64,000 bases of DNA from Hymenobacter jeollabukensis (GCF_005771675.1 NZ_VAJM01000005.1:310001-374000); one strand, 5' to 3'; positions 16,153 through 26,442 are shown, counted from the first letter of the stretch. Translations and numbers: made by a program. Notes: generated by a model from the sequence alone, not told the origin.

Positions 16153-17628
16153 CTACTGCCCCTGAATCAGCCGCTGCACCGCTTCGGCCAGCTGCTGCTG
16201 CCCGGCCCGCCGCTCAATGACGACCGGCGGGGCGGCGCGCACCTCGCAGTCGGGAATGGAGCACCGCTCGCAGGTTTCGTTGACCCAGCGCACCGGGATG
16301 CTCTCGTCGTCGAGGAACTTCACTTTCTGCCGCAGGTTGTCGTCGACGGGCAAGCCCACCGTTACGCTGCTGGCGTGGCCGTTGGCGTCGAAGCGGGCCA
16401 CGGTCAGGCAGAGGTACTCGTCGGTGGTCTGCCAGTAGCGGCTGCGCTGGGCGGCCACCCGCAGGCCCGGGCTGCCCGATTGCCGCGACTGTTCCATCAG
16501 CCACAAGCTCACCCAGCGGCGGCAGTAGTGCTCCTGCAGCTCGTTGGCGTGCGGGTTGTGCAGGCGCGAGAGGTGCAGCTCCTTGGTCAGCTGAAAGCCG
16601 CCCGCGGCGTCCTGGTCGAAGCGCAGGAAAAACAAACTGCCGATGCCGAAGTGCCGGGCCAGCAGGTTGGTCACGCGCTGCAAGAGCATTTCGGGCGTCA
16701 CCTCGTAGCGGGTGAGCAGGCCCAGCAGCAGGGCCGCGTTCCAGCGCGGGTAGGAGAAAAACGCCTGCAGATCGGCCACCAGCTGGCTTTCCTCCATCAG
16801 CAGCGCCACCGCGAAGTAGGAGGCCCGAAAGTGACTGAGCACCTGCTCGAAGGAGCCGGGCGTCACGGCCGGCACGTTGGTATAGGGCCGGTCTTTCAGG
16901 CCGAGGTAGTTGAAGGCCACCTCGCGGCCCAGGATAAACGCCTCCTGCGCCCGCGTGAGGCCCGGCCGCAGCAGCAGGCGCCGGGCCGCGGGCTGCAGCA
17001 CCGAGCGCAGCCGCGCCAGCTCCGGGTGCTGGCCCAGCTCGTGCCGGTCGATGAGGTAGTGGTACTCCTGGCCGAGCAGGTCTTCGAGCTGGTGCAGGTC
17101 GAAGGGCGCGTCGGTGCGCAGGCGGAAGCGGGCCACGCAGCTGCGCACGGCGTCTTCCAGGTCGTCGAAGTAGTTGTCGTGCATCTCCTGGTAGGAGCGC
17201 AGCGCGGCCAGGTAGAAGTGCTCCTGCCGCACCTCGTAGTTGCGGGCCAGCTCCCAGAGCGTGCTGATAAAGGCCATAACCCGCGTGGGCGCGTCCGAAA
17301 TCAGCTCGATCAGCCGGCTGGGGTCGAGGCCGAACATATCCAGCGGAAACTCCCGCAGCACCTCCGATTGCAGCAGCTCCGACACCGGGGCCAGCTTCTT
17401 GCCCAGGCTCAGGGAAATCAGCTCGTCGTAGCTCACGCCCAGCACCCGTGCAAAGGCCAGAATCTTGTCGGCCTTGGGGTACTTTTTGCCCTTCTCAATC
17501 TCATTCAGGTACGACACCGACACGTCGACGGCCTGGGCCAGGGCCGCCGGCGTGAGGCCGTGCTCCTGCCGCAGCTGCCGCAGCTTCAAGCCAAAAATTA
17601 GACGAACAACCTGGGTGTGGGTGAGCAT
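16153..17628 (-). CDS. XRE-family regulator of the RamB/ScfR type
   Basis: The 491-residue protein has an N-terminal helix-turn-helix (about residues 11-65, LRQEHGLTPAALAQAVDVSVSYLNEIEKG in two parts), a central IrrE/DUF955-like region, and a C-terminal region ending in a Cys cluster (CERCSIPDCEV) as in short-chain fatty acyl-CoA regulators (ScfR, DUF2083) such as RamB and PrpR. RamB controls glyoxylate-shunt genes in Corynebacterium. This gene is divergent from aceB-aceA, so control of those genes by an acyl-CoA signal is likely (inference). The start is ATG 17628 (MLTHTQVV). Confidence 0.88.
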   Translation of the reverse strand: MLTHTQVVRLIFGLKLRQLRQEHGLTPAALAQAVDVSVSYLNEIEKGKKYPKADKILAFARVLGVSYDELISLSLGKKLAPVSELLQSEVLREFPLDMFGLDPSRLIELISDAPTRVMAFISTLWELARNYEVRQEHFYLAALRSYQEMHDNYFDDLEDAVRSCVARFRLRTDAPFDLHQLEDLLGQEYHYLIDRHELGQHPELARLRSVLQPAARRLLLRPGLTRAQEAFILGREVAFNYLGLKDRPYTNVPAVTPGSFEQVLSHFRASYFAVALLMEESQLVADLQAFFSYPRWNAALLLGLLTRYEVTPEMLLQRVTNLLARHFGIGSLFFLRFDQDAAGGFQLTKELHLSRLHNPHANELQEHYCRRWVSLWLMEQSRQSGSPGLRVAAQRSRYWQTTDEYLCLTVARFDANGHASSVTVGLPVDDNLRQKVKFLDDESIPVRWVNETCERCSIPDCEVRAAPPVVIERRAGQQQLAEAVQRLIQGQ

Positions 17629-17751
17629 AGAAGAGAAATTTTTTGTGCCGCAGGCTGCCTGGCAAAAAGGCCGCTGGCGCGCTGTCAGCAAAGAAAAGCA
17701 TTATCCAACGAGCTAAGTGAAAAACCCGCTTTCTGCTAATTTTTATCATTT

Positions 17752-17787
17752 AGCGAAAATTCGCTTGATTAAAATTATTCGCTAGCG
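17752..17787. promoter_or_regulatory. Candidate operator of the RamB-like regulator
   Basis: AGCGAAAATTCGCT at 17752-17765 has perfect 6-bp arms around AA. TTCGCTAGCG at 17778-17787 repeats the half-site. The pair flanks and overlaps the -33 region of the aceB promoter in an AT-rich stretch that stands out from the GC-rich surroundings. The regulator binding site is inferred from position and symmetry only. Confidence 0.5.
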
Positions 17788-17795
17788 TATGTTTG
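17765..17795 (+). promoter_or_regulatory. Promoter of aceB-aceA
   Basis: TTG at 17765-17767, 20-base spacer, TATGTTTG at 17788-17795: a good Bacteroidota promoter. The ATG within this box (17789) is therefore not the translation start. Confidence 0.65.
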
Positions 17796-17836
17796 ATTCA
17801 CCGCTTCTCCAATCCACAACCACAACCCTGACTCCG

Positions 17837-19462
17837 ATGGAAACCATTGACCAGCCGCTCATTGCGGCCAAAACCGAGTACCGTTGCCCCGAGCGCGTGA
17901 AGGTACTCGGGCCTTACACCGATGCGTTTGCCGAAATCCTGACGCCCTCGGCCCTGGCCTTTCTGGCCGAGCTGCACCGGCATTTTGAAGGGCGGCGGCA
18001 GGAGCTGCTGCGGCGCCGGCAGCAGCGCCGGGCGGAGTTTGCCGCCGGCCGCCTGCCCGATTTTCTGCCCAAAACCGCCCAGCTGCGCGAGTCGGACTGG
18101 CAGGTGGCGCCGCTGCCCGCCGATTTGCAGGACCGCCGCGTGGAAATAACCGGCCCGACCGAGCGGAAAATGGTTATCAACGCCCTGAACTCCGGCGCCC
18201 GCACCTTCATGGCCGACTGCGAGGATTCTCTGGCCCCGACCTGGTCGAACGTGGTGCAGGGCCAGCTGAATCTGCGCGACGCCGTGCGCCGCAGCATCAC
18301 GCTGGAAACACCGCAGCGCACCTACCGCCTCACCGAGCGGCCCGCCGTGCTGCTGGTGCGCCCCCGCGGCTGGCACCTCAATGAGAAGCACCTGCTCATC
18401 GACGGCGAGGAAATCAGTGGGGCCTTGTTCGATTTCGGGCTGTACTTCTTCCACAATGCCCACGAGCTGCTGGCGCGGGGCACCGGGCCGTATTTCTATT
18501 TGCCCAAGCTGGAAAGCCACCTCGAAGCCCGGCTGTGGAACGAGGTGTTTGAGCTGGCGCAGTGGGCGCTGAAGATTCCCAAGGGCACCATCAAGGCCAC
18601 CGTGCTCATCGAGACGCTGCCGGCCGTGTTTGAAACCCACGAAATCCTCTGGGAGCTGCGGCAGCACTCGGCCGGGCTGAACTGCGGCCGCTGGGACTAC
18701 ATCTTCTCCTATATCAAAACCCTCGGTGCCCGGCCCGAGTTTCGGCTGCCCGACCGCGCCCAGGTGACCATGACCGTGCCCAACATGGCCGCCTACGTGC
18801 GCCTGGTCATCGATACCTGCCACCGCCGCGGGGTGCACGCCATGGGCGGTATGGCTGCGCAGATTCCCATCAAGGACAACCCCGCCGAAAACGCCATTGC
18901 CCTCGACAAGGTGCACCTGGATAAGCTGCGCGAGGCCCGCCTCGGCCACGACGGCACCTGGGTGGCCCACCCCGCGCTGGTGCCCATTGCCCGGGCGGTG
19001 TTCGACGAGCTGATGACCGCGCCGAACCAAATCGACAAGCCGCGCAGCGCCGAGCCGCTGCCCACCGCCGCCGAACTGCTGCGGGCCCCGCAGGGCACCA
19101 TCACCGAAGCCGGCCTGCGCCAGAACATCGACGTGGCGCTGCGCTACCTCGGCACCTGGCTGGGCGGCAACGGCTGCGTGCCGCTCTACCACCTGATGGA
19201 GGACGCTGCCACCGCCGAAATATCCCGGGTGCAGCTCTGGCAGTGGCTGCACACGCCCGACACATTCTTGGCCGACGGCCGGCCCGTCACGCCCGAGCTG
19301 TACCGCGCCTTGTTGGAAGAGGTGGTAACCAAGCTGCGCCGCGAGGTAGGGGAGGAGCCGTACACCGCGCTGTACCGCCCCGCCCTGCACCTGCTCGACC
19401 GCCTCGTGGTGGCCGACGACTGTGCCGATTTCCTCACGCTGCCGGCCTACGAGCGGCTGTAG
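17837..19462 (+). CDS. aceB: Malate synthase A
   Basis: The 541-residue protein is of malate synthase A length and has MADCEDSLAPTW, LVRPRGWHLNEKH, LETLPAVFETHEILWELR, and HAMGGMAAQIPI. It condenses glyoxylate with acetyl-CoA to malate, the second step of the glyoxylate shunt. I place the start at ATG 17837 (METIDQPLIA); an in-frame ATG at 17789 lies inside the promoter box. It is followed by isocitrate lyase 195 bases later, with a hairpin repeat between them. Transcription is probably controlled by the divergent RamB-like regulator. Confidence 0.95.
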   Translation: METIDQPLIAAKTEYRCPERVKVLGPYTDAFAEILTPSALAFLAELHRHFEGRRQELLRRRQQRRAEFAAGRLPDFLPKTAQLRESDWQVAPLPADLQDRRVEITGPTERKMVINALNSGARTFMADCEDSLAPTWSNVVQGQLNLRDAVRRSITLETPQRTYRLTERPAVLLVRPRGWHLNEKHLLIDGEEISGALFDFGLYFFHNAHELLARGTGPYFYLPKLESHLEARLWNEVFELAQWALKIPKGTIKATVLIETLPAVFETHEILWELRQHSAGLNCGRWDYIFSYIKTLGARPEFRLPDRAQVTMTVPNMAAYVRLVIDTCHRRGVHAMGGMAAQIPIKDNPAENAIALDKVHLDKLREARLGHDGTWVAHPALVPIARAVFDELMTAPNQIDKPRSAEPLPTAAELLRAPQGTITEAGLRQNIDVALRYLGTWLGGNGCVPLYHLMEDAATAEISRVQLWQWLHTPDTFLADGRPVTPELYRALLEEVVTKLRREVGEEPYTALYRPALHLLDRLVVADDCADFLTLPAYERL

Positions 19463-19555
19463 CGCGAACTTTTAGTTCGCGTATTCCCGAACCTCAATCG
19501 TTTCCCTGCTCGAACGGCCGTCGTTCTGAGCTACGCGAACGGAAAGTTCGCGCTA
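19460..19555. repeat. Double hairpin repeat (AGCGCGAACT family) between aceB and aceA
   Basis: TAGCGCGAACT-TTT-AGTTCGCGTA (19460-19482) and TACGCGAAC-GGA-AAGTTCGCGCTA (19532-19555) are each hairpins and are also inverted copies of each other. The first copy includes the TAG stop of aceB. The same element recurs at 56444-56468. Confidence 0.85.
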
Positions 19556-19657
19556 CTACCCCTTGCCGACTTCCTGCTCCGATGCTCCTAAAAAGCTTCG
19601 GCCGCTACGCCTTTGCCCTTTTCGTCCCCTTTTCCACAACCCAAAACCCCAAGTACC

Positions 19658-20944
<1,287 letters not shown>

Positions 20945-20948
20945 CGGG

Positions 20949-21219
20949 CGGTAGCACCGGCTGTCATTGCGAGCAAAGCGAAGCAATCCTCCCCCTCGCG
21001 GCACGACGGCCCAACCGGTACCAACCGAAAAACGGTACTAAACCATGGACCATCGACGCAACTCCCACGAACCAAAAACTCTTAACTGAAAACAGCACCG
21101 CCCGAAACCTCGCGTCTGAGGTTCCGGGCGGTGCTGTTTTCGGTTGGTGCCGGTTGGGCCGTCGTGCCGCGAGGGGAGGAATTGCTTCGCTTTGCTCGCA
21201 ATGACAGCCGGTGCTACCG
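20949..21219. repeat. Long inverted repeat (83-bp arms) with inner 23-bp hairpin
   Basis: Arms 20949-21031 and 21137-21219 are complementary with only a few differences; they include GTCATTGCGAGCAAAGCGAA and CGGCACGACGGCCCAACCGG. Inside, 21089-21111 and 21118-21140 form a second hairpin (AAAACAGCACCGCCCG...). The right arm contains the TAG stop of the convergent rnd gene. The GTCATTGCGAGC family recurs at 28091-28272. It may act as a two-way transcription stop. Confidence 0.92.
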
Positions 21220-22401
21220 CTGCGTGGCCCAGGGGAAGGGCTGGGCGATGAAGCCGTAATCGAGGCTGCGGGCCTGGGTCACGTCGCGCAGAATCTGCTG
21301 CTGCCAGGGGCGCAGGGCCGCGTCGGCGCCCAGCTCGATGATGTCGGCGATGAGGCGGTTGGAGAGGACCAGGTTGGCCACGTAGCTGTTCAGATCCTGC
21401 GACACGGCGCTTTTCAGGCCCATCAGAAACTGTTCACGGGCGTCGGCCTGGGCGGCTTTGTCCCCGTTGAGGCGGCGGCGGAAGGGGAAGCGCCGGGACT
21501 CGGCGGGCAGGGGCGGCTCGGGCACCGCGACGAAGTGGTCGGGCGAGAAAGTGAGCAGCTGGTCGAAGAAGGGCGGGCGCTTCAGCTCGGGGTGCAGGCC
21601 GCGGGCCGCTTTCCAGTCGGTGGCGCTGCGCGGCGTGTCGCGCACCAGCTCCGAGAGCCGGTCGTTGCTGAACACCATGTAGGGCGGGCGGTCCAGCTCC
21701 TGGGCCACTTTGTCGCGCAGCAGGTACAGGTCGCGGAACAGCGGCATTTCCTGGGGCAGGATGCGGTACTTGCTGGCCATGCGCAGGTAGGGCCGCTCGT
21801 CGCGGGTGTAGCGCACGTCTTCCAGGGCCAGATTTTCCTCGCTGGCCCAGTGCAGGCGGCCCAGGGCTTCCAGCTTGACGATGAGGCGGTCGGCCAGCTC
21901 CAGCAGGTAGAGCACGTCGTTGGCGGCGTAGATTTTCTGCGCCTCCGTCAGCGGCCGCTTCAGCCAGTTCGACTTCTGCTCACCCTTGTCGACCTCGATG
22001 CCCAGTTCGCTTTGGATGAGGCGGCCCAGCGAGATGTTGTTGTCCGATTCGGCCAGCAGGGTGTGCAGCACGCTGGTATCGGTGATGCGGCGCACATGCA
22101 CGTTGTACAGCTCGTCGAGCAGCAGGATGTCGGACTTGCAGCTGTGGAATACCTTTTCCACGGCCGGGTCGCTGAGCACAGCCCAGAGCGGGGCCAGCTC
22201 TTCGCCGGGGTTGGTCAGGGGCACCGGGTCGAGCAGGTACACGGTCTGCCCGTCGTAAATCTGAATCAGCGCCAGGTTGCGGCCGTAGTGGTGGCGCATG
22301 TCGTCGAACTCCAGATCGACGGCGAGGCGAGGTTGGGTATGCAGCCAGGCCGCGGCGTCCTGAATGGCCGCGGGCGTGGTGAGGTATTGAATTTCAGCCA
22401 T
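21214..22401 (-). CDS. rnd: Ribonuclease D
   Basis: The 395-residue protein has a DEDD exonuclease domain: LAVDLEFDDMRHHYG (D, E), KVFHSCKSDILLL (D) and YAANDVLYLLEL (Y...D, the DEDDy form). The C-terminal half includes an HRDC-like region (LRDKVAQELDRPPYMVFSNDRL). RNase D trims the 3' ends of tRNA and other small RNAs. ATG 22401. A weak TACCTTTA box is at 22467-22474. The stop codon is within the long inverted repeat. Confidence 0.93.
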   Translation of the reverse strand: MAEIQYLTTPAAIQDAAAWLHTQPRLAVDLEFDDMRHHYGRNLALIQIYDGQTVYLLDPVPLTNPGEELAPLWAVLSDPAVEKVFHSCKSDILLLDELYNVHVRRITDTSVLHTLLAESDNNISLGRLIQSELGIEVDKGEQKSNWLKRPLTEAQKIYAANDVLYLLELADRLIVKLEALGRLHWASEENLALEDVRYTRDERPYLRMASKYRILPQEMPLFRDLYLLRDKVAQELDRPPYMVFSNDRLSELVRDTPRSATDWKAARGLHPELKRPPFFDQLLTFSPDHFVAVPEPPLPAESRRFPFRRRLNGDKAAQADAREQFLMGLKSAVSQDLNSYVANLVLSNRLIADIIELGADAALRPWQQQILRDVTQARSLDYGFIAQPFPWATQR

Positions 22402-22591
22402 TAAAGCGAATGTTGGCCACGCGGACGCGGAGCGGCTAAATACCGAAGTGCGGCGCCCGGATTGGGTAAAGGTAGGCAGGAGCGGCGGCCAATTCCAACG
22501 CCCTCGTTATCGGGCCCGTCAAACACCTCCGCAACCCGGCAGTAGCCCCGCCATGGTGCAGCGGAAGTACGAACCGGCGTGCCCGCAAAGA

Positions 22592-23062
22592 CTACTCTTC
22601 ATCGTCCTCGTGCGGGGCGTCGAAGTCCAGCGCGTCGACCAGGTCGCTGGCTTCCTGGATGACGGCGTCCATGGCGGGCATGGTATCGGCGTCGAGGGTG
22701 CGCTCGAAGAGGTGCAGCAGCTGCTCGCCCTCGTCGTTGACGTACAGGTCGGTGTAGAGCCGCTCGAAGTGCTGCGCGTCCTTGGTGATGATGGCGTCGA
22801 TCTGCTCGATGCTGCGGGCCGTGAGGGCGCGGTGCAGCACCTGCTGCACCTGCCGGCTTTCGTCATGGTCGCCGAGGTCGGCCAGGGCTTTCATCAGGCT
22901 CATGGCCACCAGCAGGCGCACCCGCTCGAAGTGGAAGCCCTGCTCGCGGGCCGGGGCGCGCTGCAGCTCCTGGTAGGCCTGCAGATCAGTCGAGGGGAGC
23001 AGGGCGGGGGCATCTTGGCGGAAAGCGGCGTGCAGCAACTGCTGAAACAGGGTAGCGGACAT
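22592..23062 (-). CDS. Hypothetical protein, helical with acidic tail
   Basis: A 156-residue, mostly helical protein without signal or membrane segments: MSATLFQQLLHAAF at the start and an acidic end (DFDAPHEDDEE). I do not recognise a family. ATG 23062 is chosen because the longer frame to 23191 begins with GC-rich, low-quality sequence. Codon use matches the neighbours, and the next gene upstream is divergent, so it has its own promoter region at 23063-23208. Confidence 0.6.
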   Translation of the reverse strand: MSATLFQQLLHAAFRQDAPALLPSTDLQAYQELQRAPAREQGFHFERVRLLVAMSLMKALADLGDHDESRQVQQVLHRALTARSIEQIDAIITKDAQHFERLYTDLYVNDEGEQLLHLFERTLDADTMPAMDAVIQEASDLVDALDFDAPHEDDEE

Positions 23063-23208
23063 CGGCAGGAGGGGCAGATAGAAGTGCAAAAGAACGCAAA
23101 TGCCGGCAGCTTGGCGGCCGGGGCATCGGCGGGCCGGGTTTTGCCGTACGTCTGAGCCCCGCGCCGCCCGGTGCGGGGCCTGATTGTCCACGCTACAGTT
23201 GTTGCCCG

Positions 23209-23478
23209 ATGACGCACAAATCCAAATGGTTGTTGTTTGCCCCGAGCGGGCTGGTAGTAATTGGCTTCGGCACCTGCCTGGTGCAGTGGGCCTCCGATAT
23301 GAAGCGCAACGGCGAGCCGACGGCGCAGTGGGTAGCCGCTGGCACCCTGGCGCTGGGCGTGTTCAACGCTGGCCTGAGTCTGTTCGGCCGGGGCGTAGCC
23401 GAAAGCGTGCTGTACCAGATCAAGGAGAAGCCCGCGGAATCAGGGCAAACCGGCGCGTTGCCACAGCAGCAAGACTAA
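23209..23478 (+). CDS. Small two-helix membrane protein
   Basis: An 89-residue protein with two hydrophobic segments, about residues 8-27 (LLFAPSGLVVIGFGTCLV) and 41-61 (WVAAGTLALGVFNAGLSLF), and a polar tail rich in Gln. A TACAGTTG box (one mismatch to TAnnTTTG) ends 7 bases before the ATG, implying a leaderless mRNA. I do not recognise the function. Confidence 0.65.
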   Translation: MTHKSKWLLFAPSGLVVIGFGTCLVQWASDMKRNGEPTAQWVAAGTLALGVFNAGLSLFGRGVAESVLYQIKEKPAESGQTGALPQQQD

Positions 23479-23484
23479 TCGGGG

Positions 23485-23620
23485 GGCGACCTAGGAAATC
23501 GAGGGGCAGAGGACCAATTTCGAGGGTCGAACCCCCGATTTCCGGGGCCAGACCCTCGAAATCGGGCTAGCAGGGTTCGATTTCGGGGGGCGGACCCTCG
23601 ATTGCGACCTTCAACCCCTT
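23485..23620. repeat. Array of alternating GAAATCGAGGGG / CCCTCGAAATCGGGG units
   Basis: About seven copies of a roughly 20-base unit (for example CCAGACCCTCGAAATCGGGC) lie in alternating orientation in the gap between the small membrane protein and the M14 peptidase. The layout resembles the 20-21 bp array at 9995-10240 although the words differ. Confidence 0.75.
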
Positions 23621-23739
23621 GCTATAGGCAGCGGGCGGCTGCCAATGGTTGAAGCCGGGATAAGTGTAGTATGAATGGGGGCCGACGTTGTACTTTCGCT
23701 GACCCGCCCCGCGGGCATGATTCACCCTTCAGACTGTTC

Positions 23740-26364
23740 ATGTTCCGACCTCTCCTGCGTCTGCTGCCGGCCGCCGGCCTGGCGCTGGCCTTGCTGGCGG
23801 CGCCGGCCCAGGCCCAGACGGCCACCGCACCCCAGACGCCCGCGCAGTTTCTGGGCTACGCCCTCGGCAGCCGCTTCACCTACCACGCCGACGTGCTGCG
23901 CTACGCCGACTACCTCGCGCGGCTCTACCCCGAGCGCCTGCGCGTGCAGCCCTACGGCAAAACCTACGAAGGCCGCCCGCTGGAAGTGGTGCAGCTGGCT
24001 TCGACCCGCAACCTGGCCCGCCTCGACGCTATTCGGCGCAGTAACCTGCGCCGCACCGGCGTGGAAACCGGCACGCCCGACGCGGACCAGCCCGCCGTGG
24101 TGTGGCTGAGCTACAACGTGCACGGCAACGAGGCCGTGTCGTCGGAGGCGGTGCTGCAGGTGCTCTACGACTTCGCCAACCCGCAGAACGCCGACGCCCA
24201 GGCCCTGCTGGAGAAAGTGGTGCTGCTCATCGACCCCTGCGTGAATCCCGACGGGCGCGAGCGGTACGTGCAGTGGTACGGCCGGGTGGCCGCCGCGCCC
24301 ACCAACGCCGCCCCGCTGAGCTGGGAGCACCGCGAGCCGTGGCCCGGCGGGCGCTACAACCACTACCTCTTCGACCTGAACCGCGACTGGGCCTGGCAGA
24401 CGCAGCGGGAAAGCCAGCAGCGCATTGCGCTGTACAACCAATGGCTGCCCCAGGTCCACGCCGACTTCCACGAGATGAGCCCGGACGCGCCGTACTACTT
24501 CTCGCCCGCGGCCAAGCCCTTCCACGAGGACATCACGGCCTACCAGCGCCAGTTCCAGAACCGCATCGGCGACTACAACCGCCAGACCTTCGACAAGAAC
24601 GGCTGGCTGTATTTCACCCGCGAAACCTACGACCTGTTCGCTCCCAGCTACGGCGACACCTGGCCGTCCTTCAACGGGGCCATCGGCATGACCTACGAGC
24701 AGGGCGGCTCGGGCCGGGCCGGGGTGCGCTACATCAAGGCGGATGGCGACACGCTCACGCTCGGCCAGCGCATTGCCCACCACCACGCCGCCAGCTGGGC
24801 TACTATCCGCGCCGCCGCCGACCACCAGGCCGAGCTGCTGAAGGAATTCGGCCAGTACTACGCCGACGCCCGCCAGAAGCCGCGCGGGCAGTACAAAAGC
24901 TTCGTGGTGAGCGGCGCGGCCGAGCGCATGGCGCCGCTGGAAGAGTATTTGCGCCAGCAGCAGATTGAGTTCGGTTACCTGGGCCAGAAGCAGAAAACCA
25001 ACGCCTACAACTACGCCACCGGCAAGCGCGAAGCCGTGACCCTGCAGCCCCAGGACCTGGTGGTGAGCATGTACCAGCCCAAATCGACGCTGGTAAAGGT
25101 GCTGTTCGAGCCCCAATCAGCCCTGGAGGATTCGCTGACCTACGACATTACGTCCTGGTCCCTACCCTACGCCTACGGCCTGCAAGGCTACGCGCTTGTT
25201 TCTAAGTTGTCAGGAAAAGAGTTGTCAGTTGTCAGTAAAACGAAGCCCAGCCCGGCTACCCCGCCAACTGGCAACGCGCAGCTGACCCCTAAACTGAGCA
25301 TTGACAACCGGCAACTGGCAACTGACAACTCGCAACCCGCAACTCCCTACGCTTACATTGCCCGCTGGAACTCGCTACGCGACGCGCGGCTGCTGGCGGC
25401 GCTGCTGCAGCGGCAGATTCGGGTGCGGGTGGCCTACCAACCCTTCGAGGCCGGCGGGCGCAAGTTTCAGCCCGGGGCGCTTATCGTCACCCGCGGCAAC
25501 AACGAGGGCCTCTCCCGCCGCTTCGACGCGGTGGTGCGCCAGCTGGCCGACTCGGTGGGTGCCGAGCTGACGGCCGTGCAGACCGGCTTCGCCACCACCG
25601 GCTCCGACCTGGGCTCCAGCAACGTGCACAGCGTGGGCCGCCCCAGCGTGGCCGTGCTGGCCGGCGCCGGCGTCGACGCTTCGGCCTTTGGCGAAGTCTG
25701 GCACTTCTTCGAGCAGCAGCTGGGCTACCCCGTCACCGTGCTCGGCACCGATTACTTCGGCTCGGTCCCGCTGACGAAGTTCGACGTGCTCATTCTGCCC
25801 GACGGCAACTACGCCGATGCCCTGCCCGAGCGGCAGCTGGAGAACCTCAAGACCTGGGTGCGCGCCGGCGGCCGCCTCATTGCCCTGGAAGGCGCCATGA
25901 GCTACCTGGCCGGCAAAAAGGACTTCGCCCTGAAAGCCAAAGGGACCGACACCACCCGCACCCGCAAGCCCGACCCGGCCCGGCAGCTGCGCCGCTACGC
26001 CGCCGCCGAGCGGGAGTCTTTGCAGGAGCTGGTGCAGGGCAGCGTGTACCCCGTGCAGCTCGACAACTCGCACCCGCTGGCCTTCGGCTACGGCGACACC
26101 TACTACGCGCTGGTGCGCAACCCGCTGAACTACCAGTACCTCGGCGAAGGCAGCTGGAACGTGGGCATGCTGCGCAAGGGCCAGGCCGCGGCGGGCTTCA
26201 CCGGCAGTCAGGCCCGCCGCAAGCTCTCCGATACGGTGGTCATGGGCGTGCAGGAAATGGGCCGCGGCCAGGTCATCTACCTCGGCGACAACCCGCTGTT
26301 CCGCGGCTTCTGGCACGCGGGCAAGTTGCTGTTCAGCAATGCCGTATTCTTCGTGGGGCAGTAA
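23740..26364 (+). CDS. Secreted M14-family zinc carboxypeptidase-like protein
   Basis: The 874-residue protein has a signal peptide (LAAPAQAQ end), then an M14 peptidase domain with zinc ligands in YNVHGNEAVSSE (HxxE), the DPCVNPDGRERYV substrate-Arg region, LNRDWAW and VHADFHEMSP (third ligand His). The C-terminal part (about 640-874) looks like a glutamine-amidotransferase-like/flavodoxin-type domain with FDVLILPDGNYAD. It probably degrades peptides in the periplasm or outside. Residues about 489-535 are encoded by an octamer-type inverted repeat inserted in frame. A TACTTTCG box lies at 23691-23698. Confidence 0.88.
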   Translation: MFRPLLRLLPAAGLALALLAAPAQAQTATAPQTPAQFLGYALGSRFTYHADVLRYADYLARLYPERLRVQPYGKTYEGRPLEVVQLASTRNLARLDAIRRSNLRRTGVETGTPDADQPAVVWLSYNVHGNEAVSSEAVLQVLYDFANPQNADAQALLEKVVLLIDPCVNPDGRERYVQWYGRVAAAPTNAAPLSWEHREPWPGGRYNHYLFDLNRDWAWQTQRESQQRIALYNQWLPQVHADFHEMSPDAPYYFSPAAKPFHEDITAYQRQFQNRIGDYNRQTFDKNGWLYFTRETYDLFAPSYGDTWPSFNGAIGMTYEQGGSGRAGVRYIKADGDTLTLGQRIAHHHAASWATIRAAADHQAELLKEFGQYYADARQKPRGQYKSFVVSGAAERMAPLEEYLRQQQIEFGYLGQKQKTNAYNYATGKREAVTLQPQDLVVSMYQPKSTLVKVLFEPQSALEDSLTYDITSWSLPYAYGLQGYALVSKLSGKELSVVSKTKPSPATPPTGNAQLTPKLSIDNRQLATDNSQPATPYAYIARWNSLRDARLLAALLQRQIRVRVAYQPFEAGGRKFQPGALIVTRGNNEGLSRRFDAVVRQLADSVGAELTAVQTGFATTGSDLGSSNVHSVGRPSVAVLAGAGVDASAFGEVWHFFEQQLGYPVTVLGTDYFGSVPLTKFDVLILPDGNYADALPERQLENLKTWVRAGGRLIALEGAMSYLAGKKDFALKAKGTDTTRTRKPDPARQLRRYAAAERESLQELVQGSVYPVQLDNSHPLAFGYGDTYYALVRNPLNYQYLGEGSWNVGMLRKGQAAAGFTGSQARRKLSDTVVMGVQEMGRGQVIYLGDNPLFRGFWHAGKLLFSNAVFFVGQ
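25206..25345. repeat. Octamer/heptamer inverted repeat inside the M14 peptidase gene
   Basis: The left part has GTTGTCAG words (GTTGTCAGTTGTCAGT), the right part the complements (CAACTGGCAACTGACAACTC). It adds a Ser/Thr/Pro/Gln-rich linker without stop codon and keeps the frame. It looks like an intergenic repeat placed in coding DNA. Confidence 0.85.
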
Positions 26365-26380
26365 GCACCCGCCCCAGCAA

Positions 26381-26420
26381 GCAACAAGCCCCGCCGGAAT
26401 GCTCCGGCGGGGCTTGTTGC
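26381..26420. terminator. Bidirectional hairpin terminator
   Basis: GCAACAAGCCCCGCCGGA (26381-26398) pairs perfectly with 26403-26420 around a 4-base loop. It lies between the convergent M14 gene and the 11-residue-repeat gene; the T content after the stem is low. Confidence 0.75.
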
Positions 26421-26442
26421 GTTTATCAGGTGAGGCAGCGGC

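Noticed and set aside
17789-17836. Upstream ATG for aceB
   Set aside because: The ATG is part of the TATGTTTG promoter box, and the extra Thr-rich residues are not typical of malate synthase.
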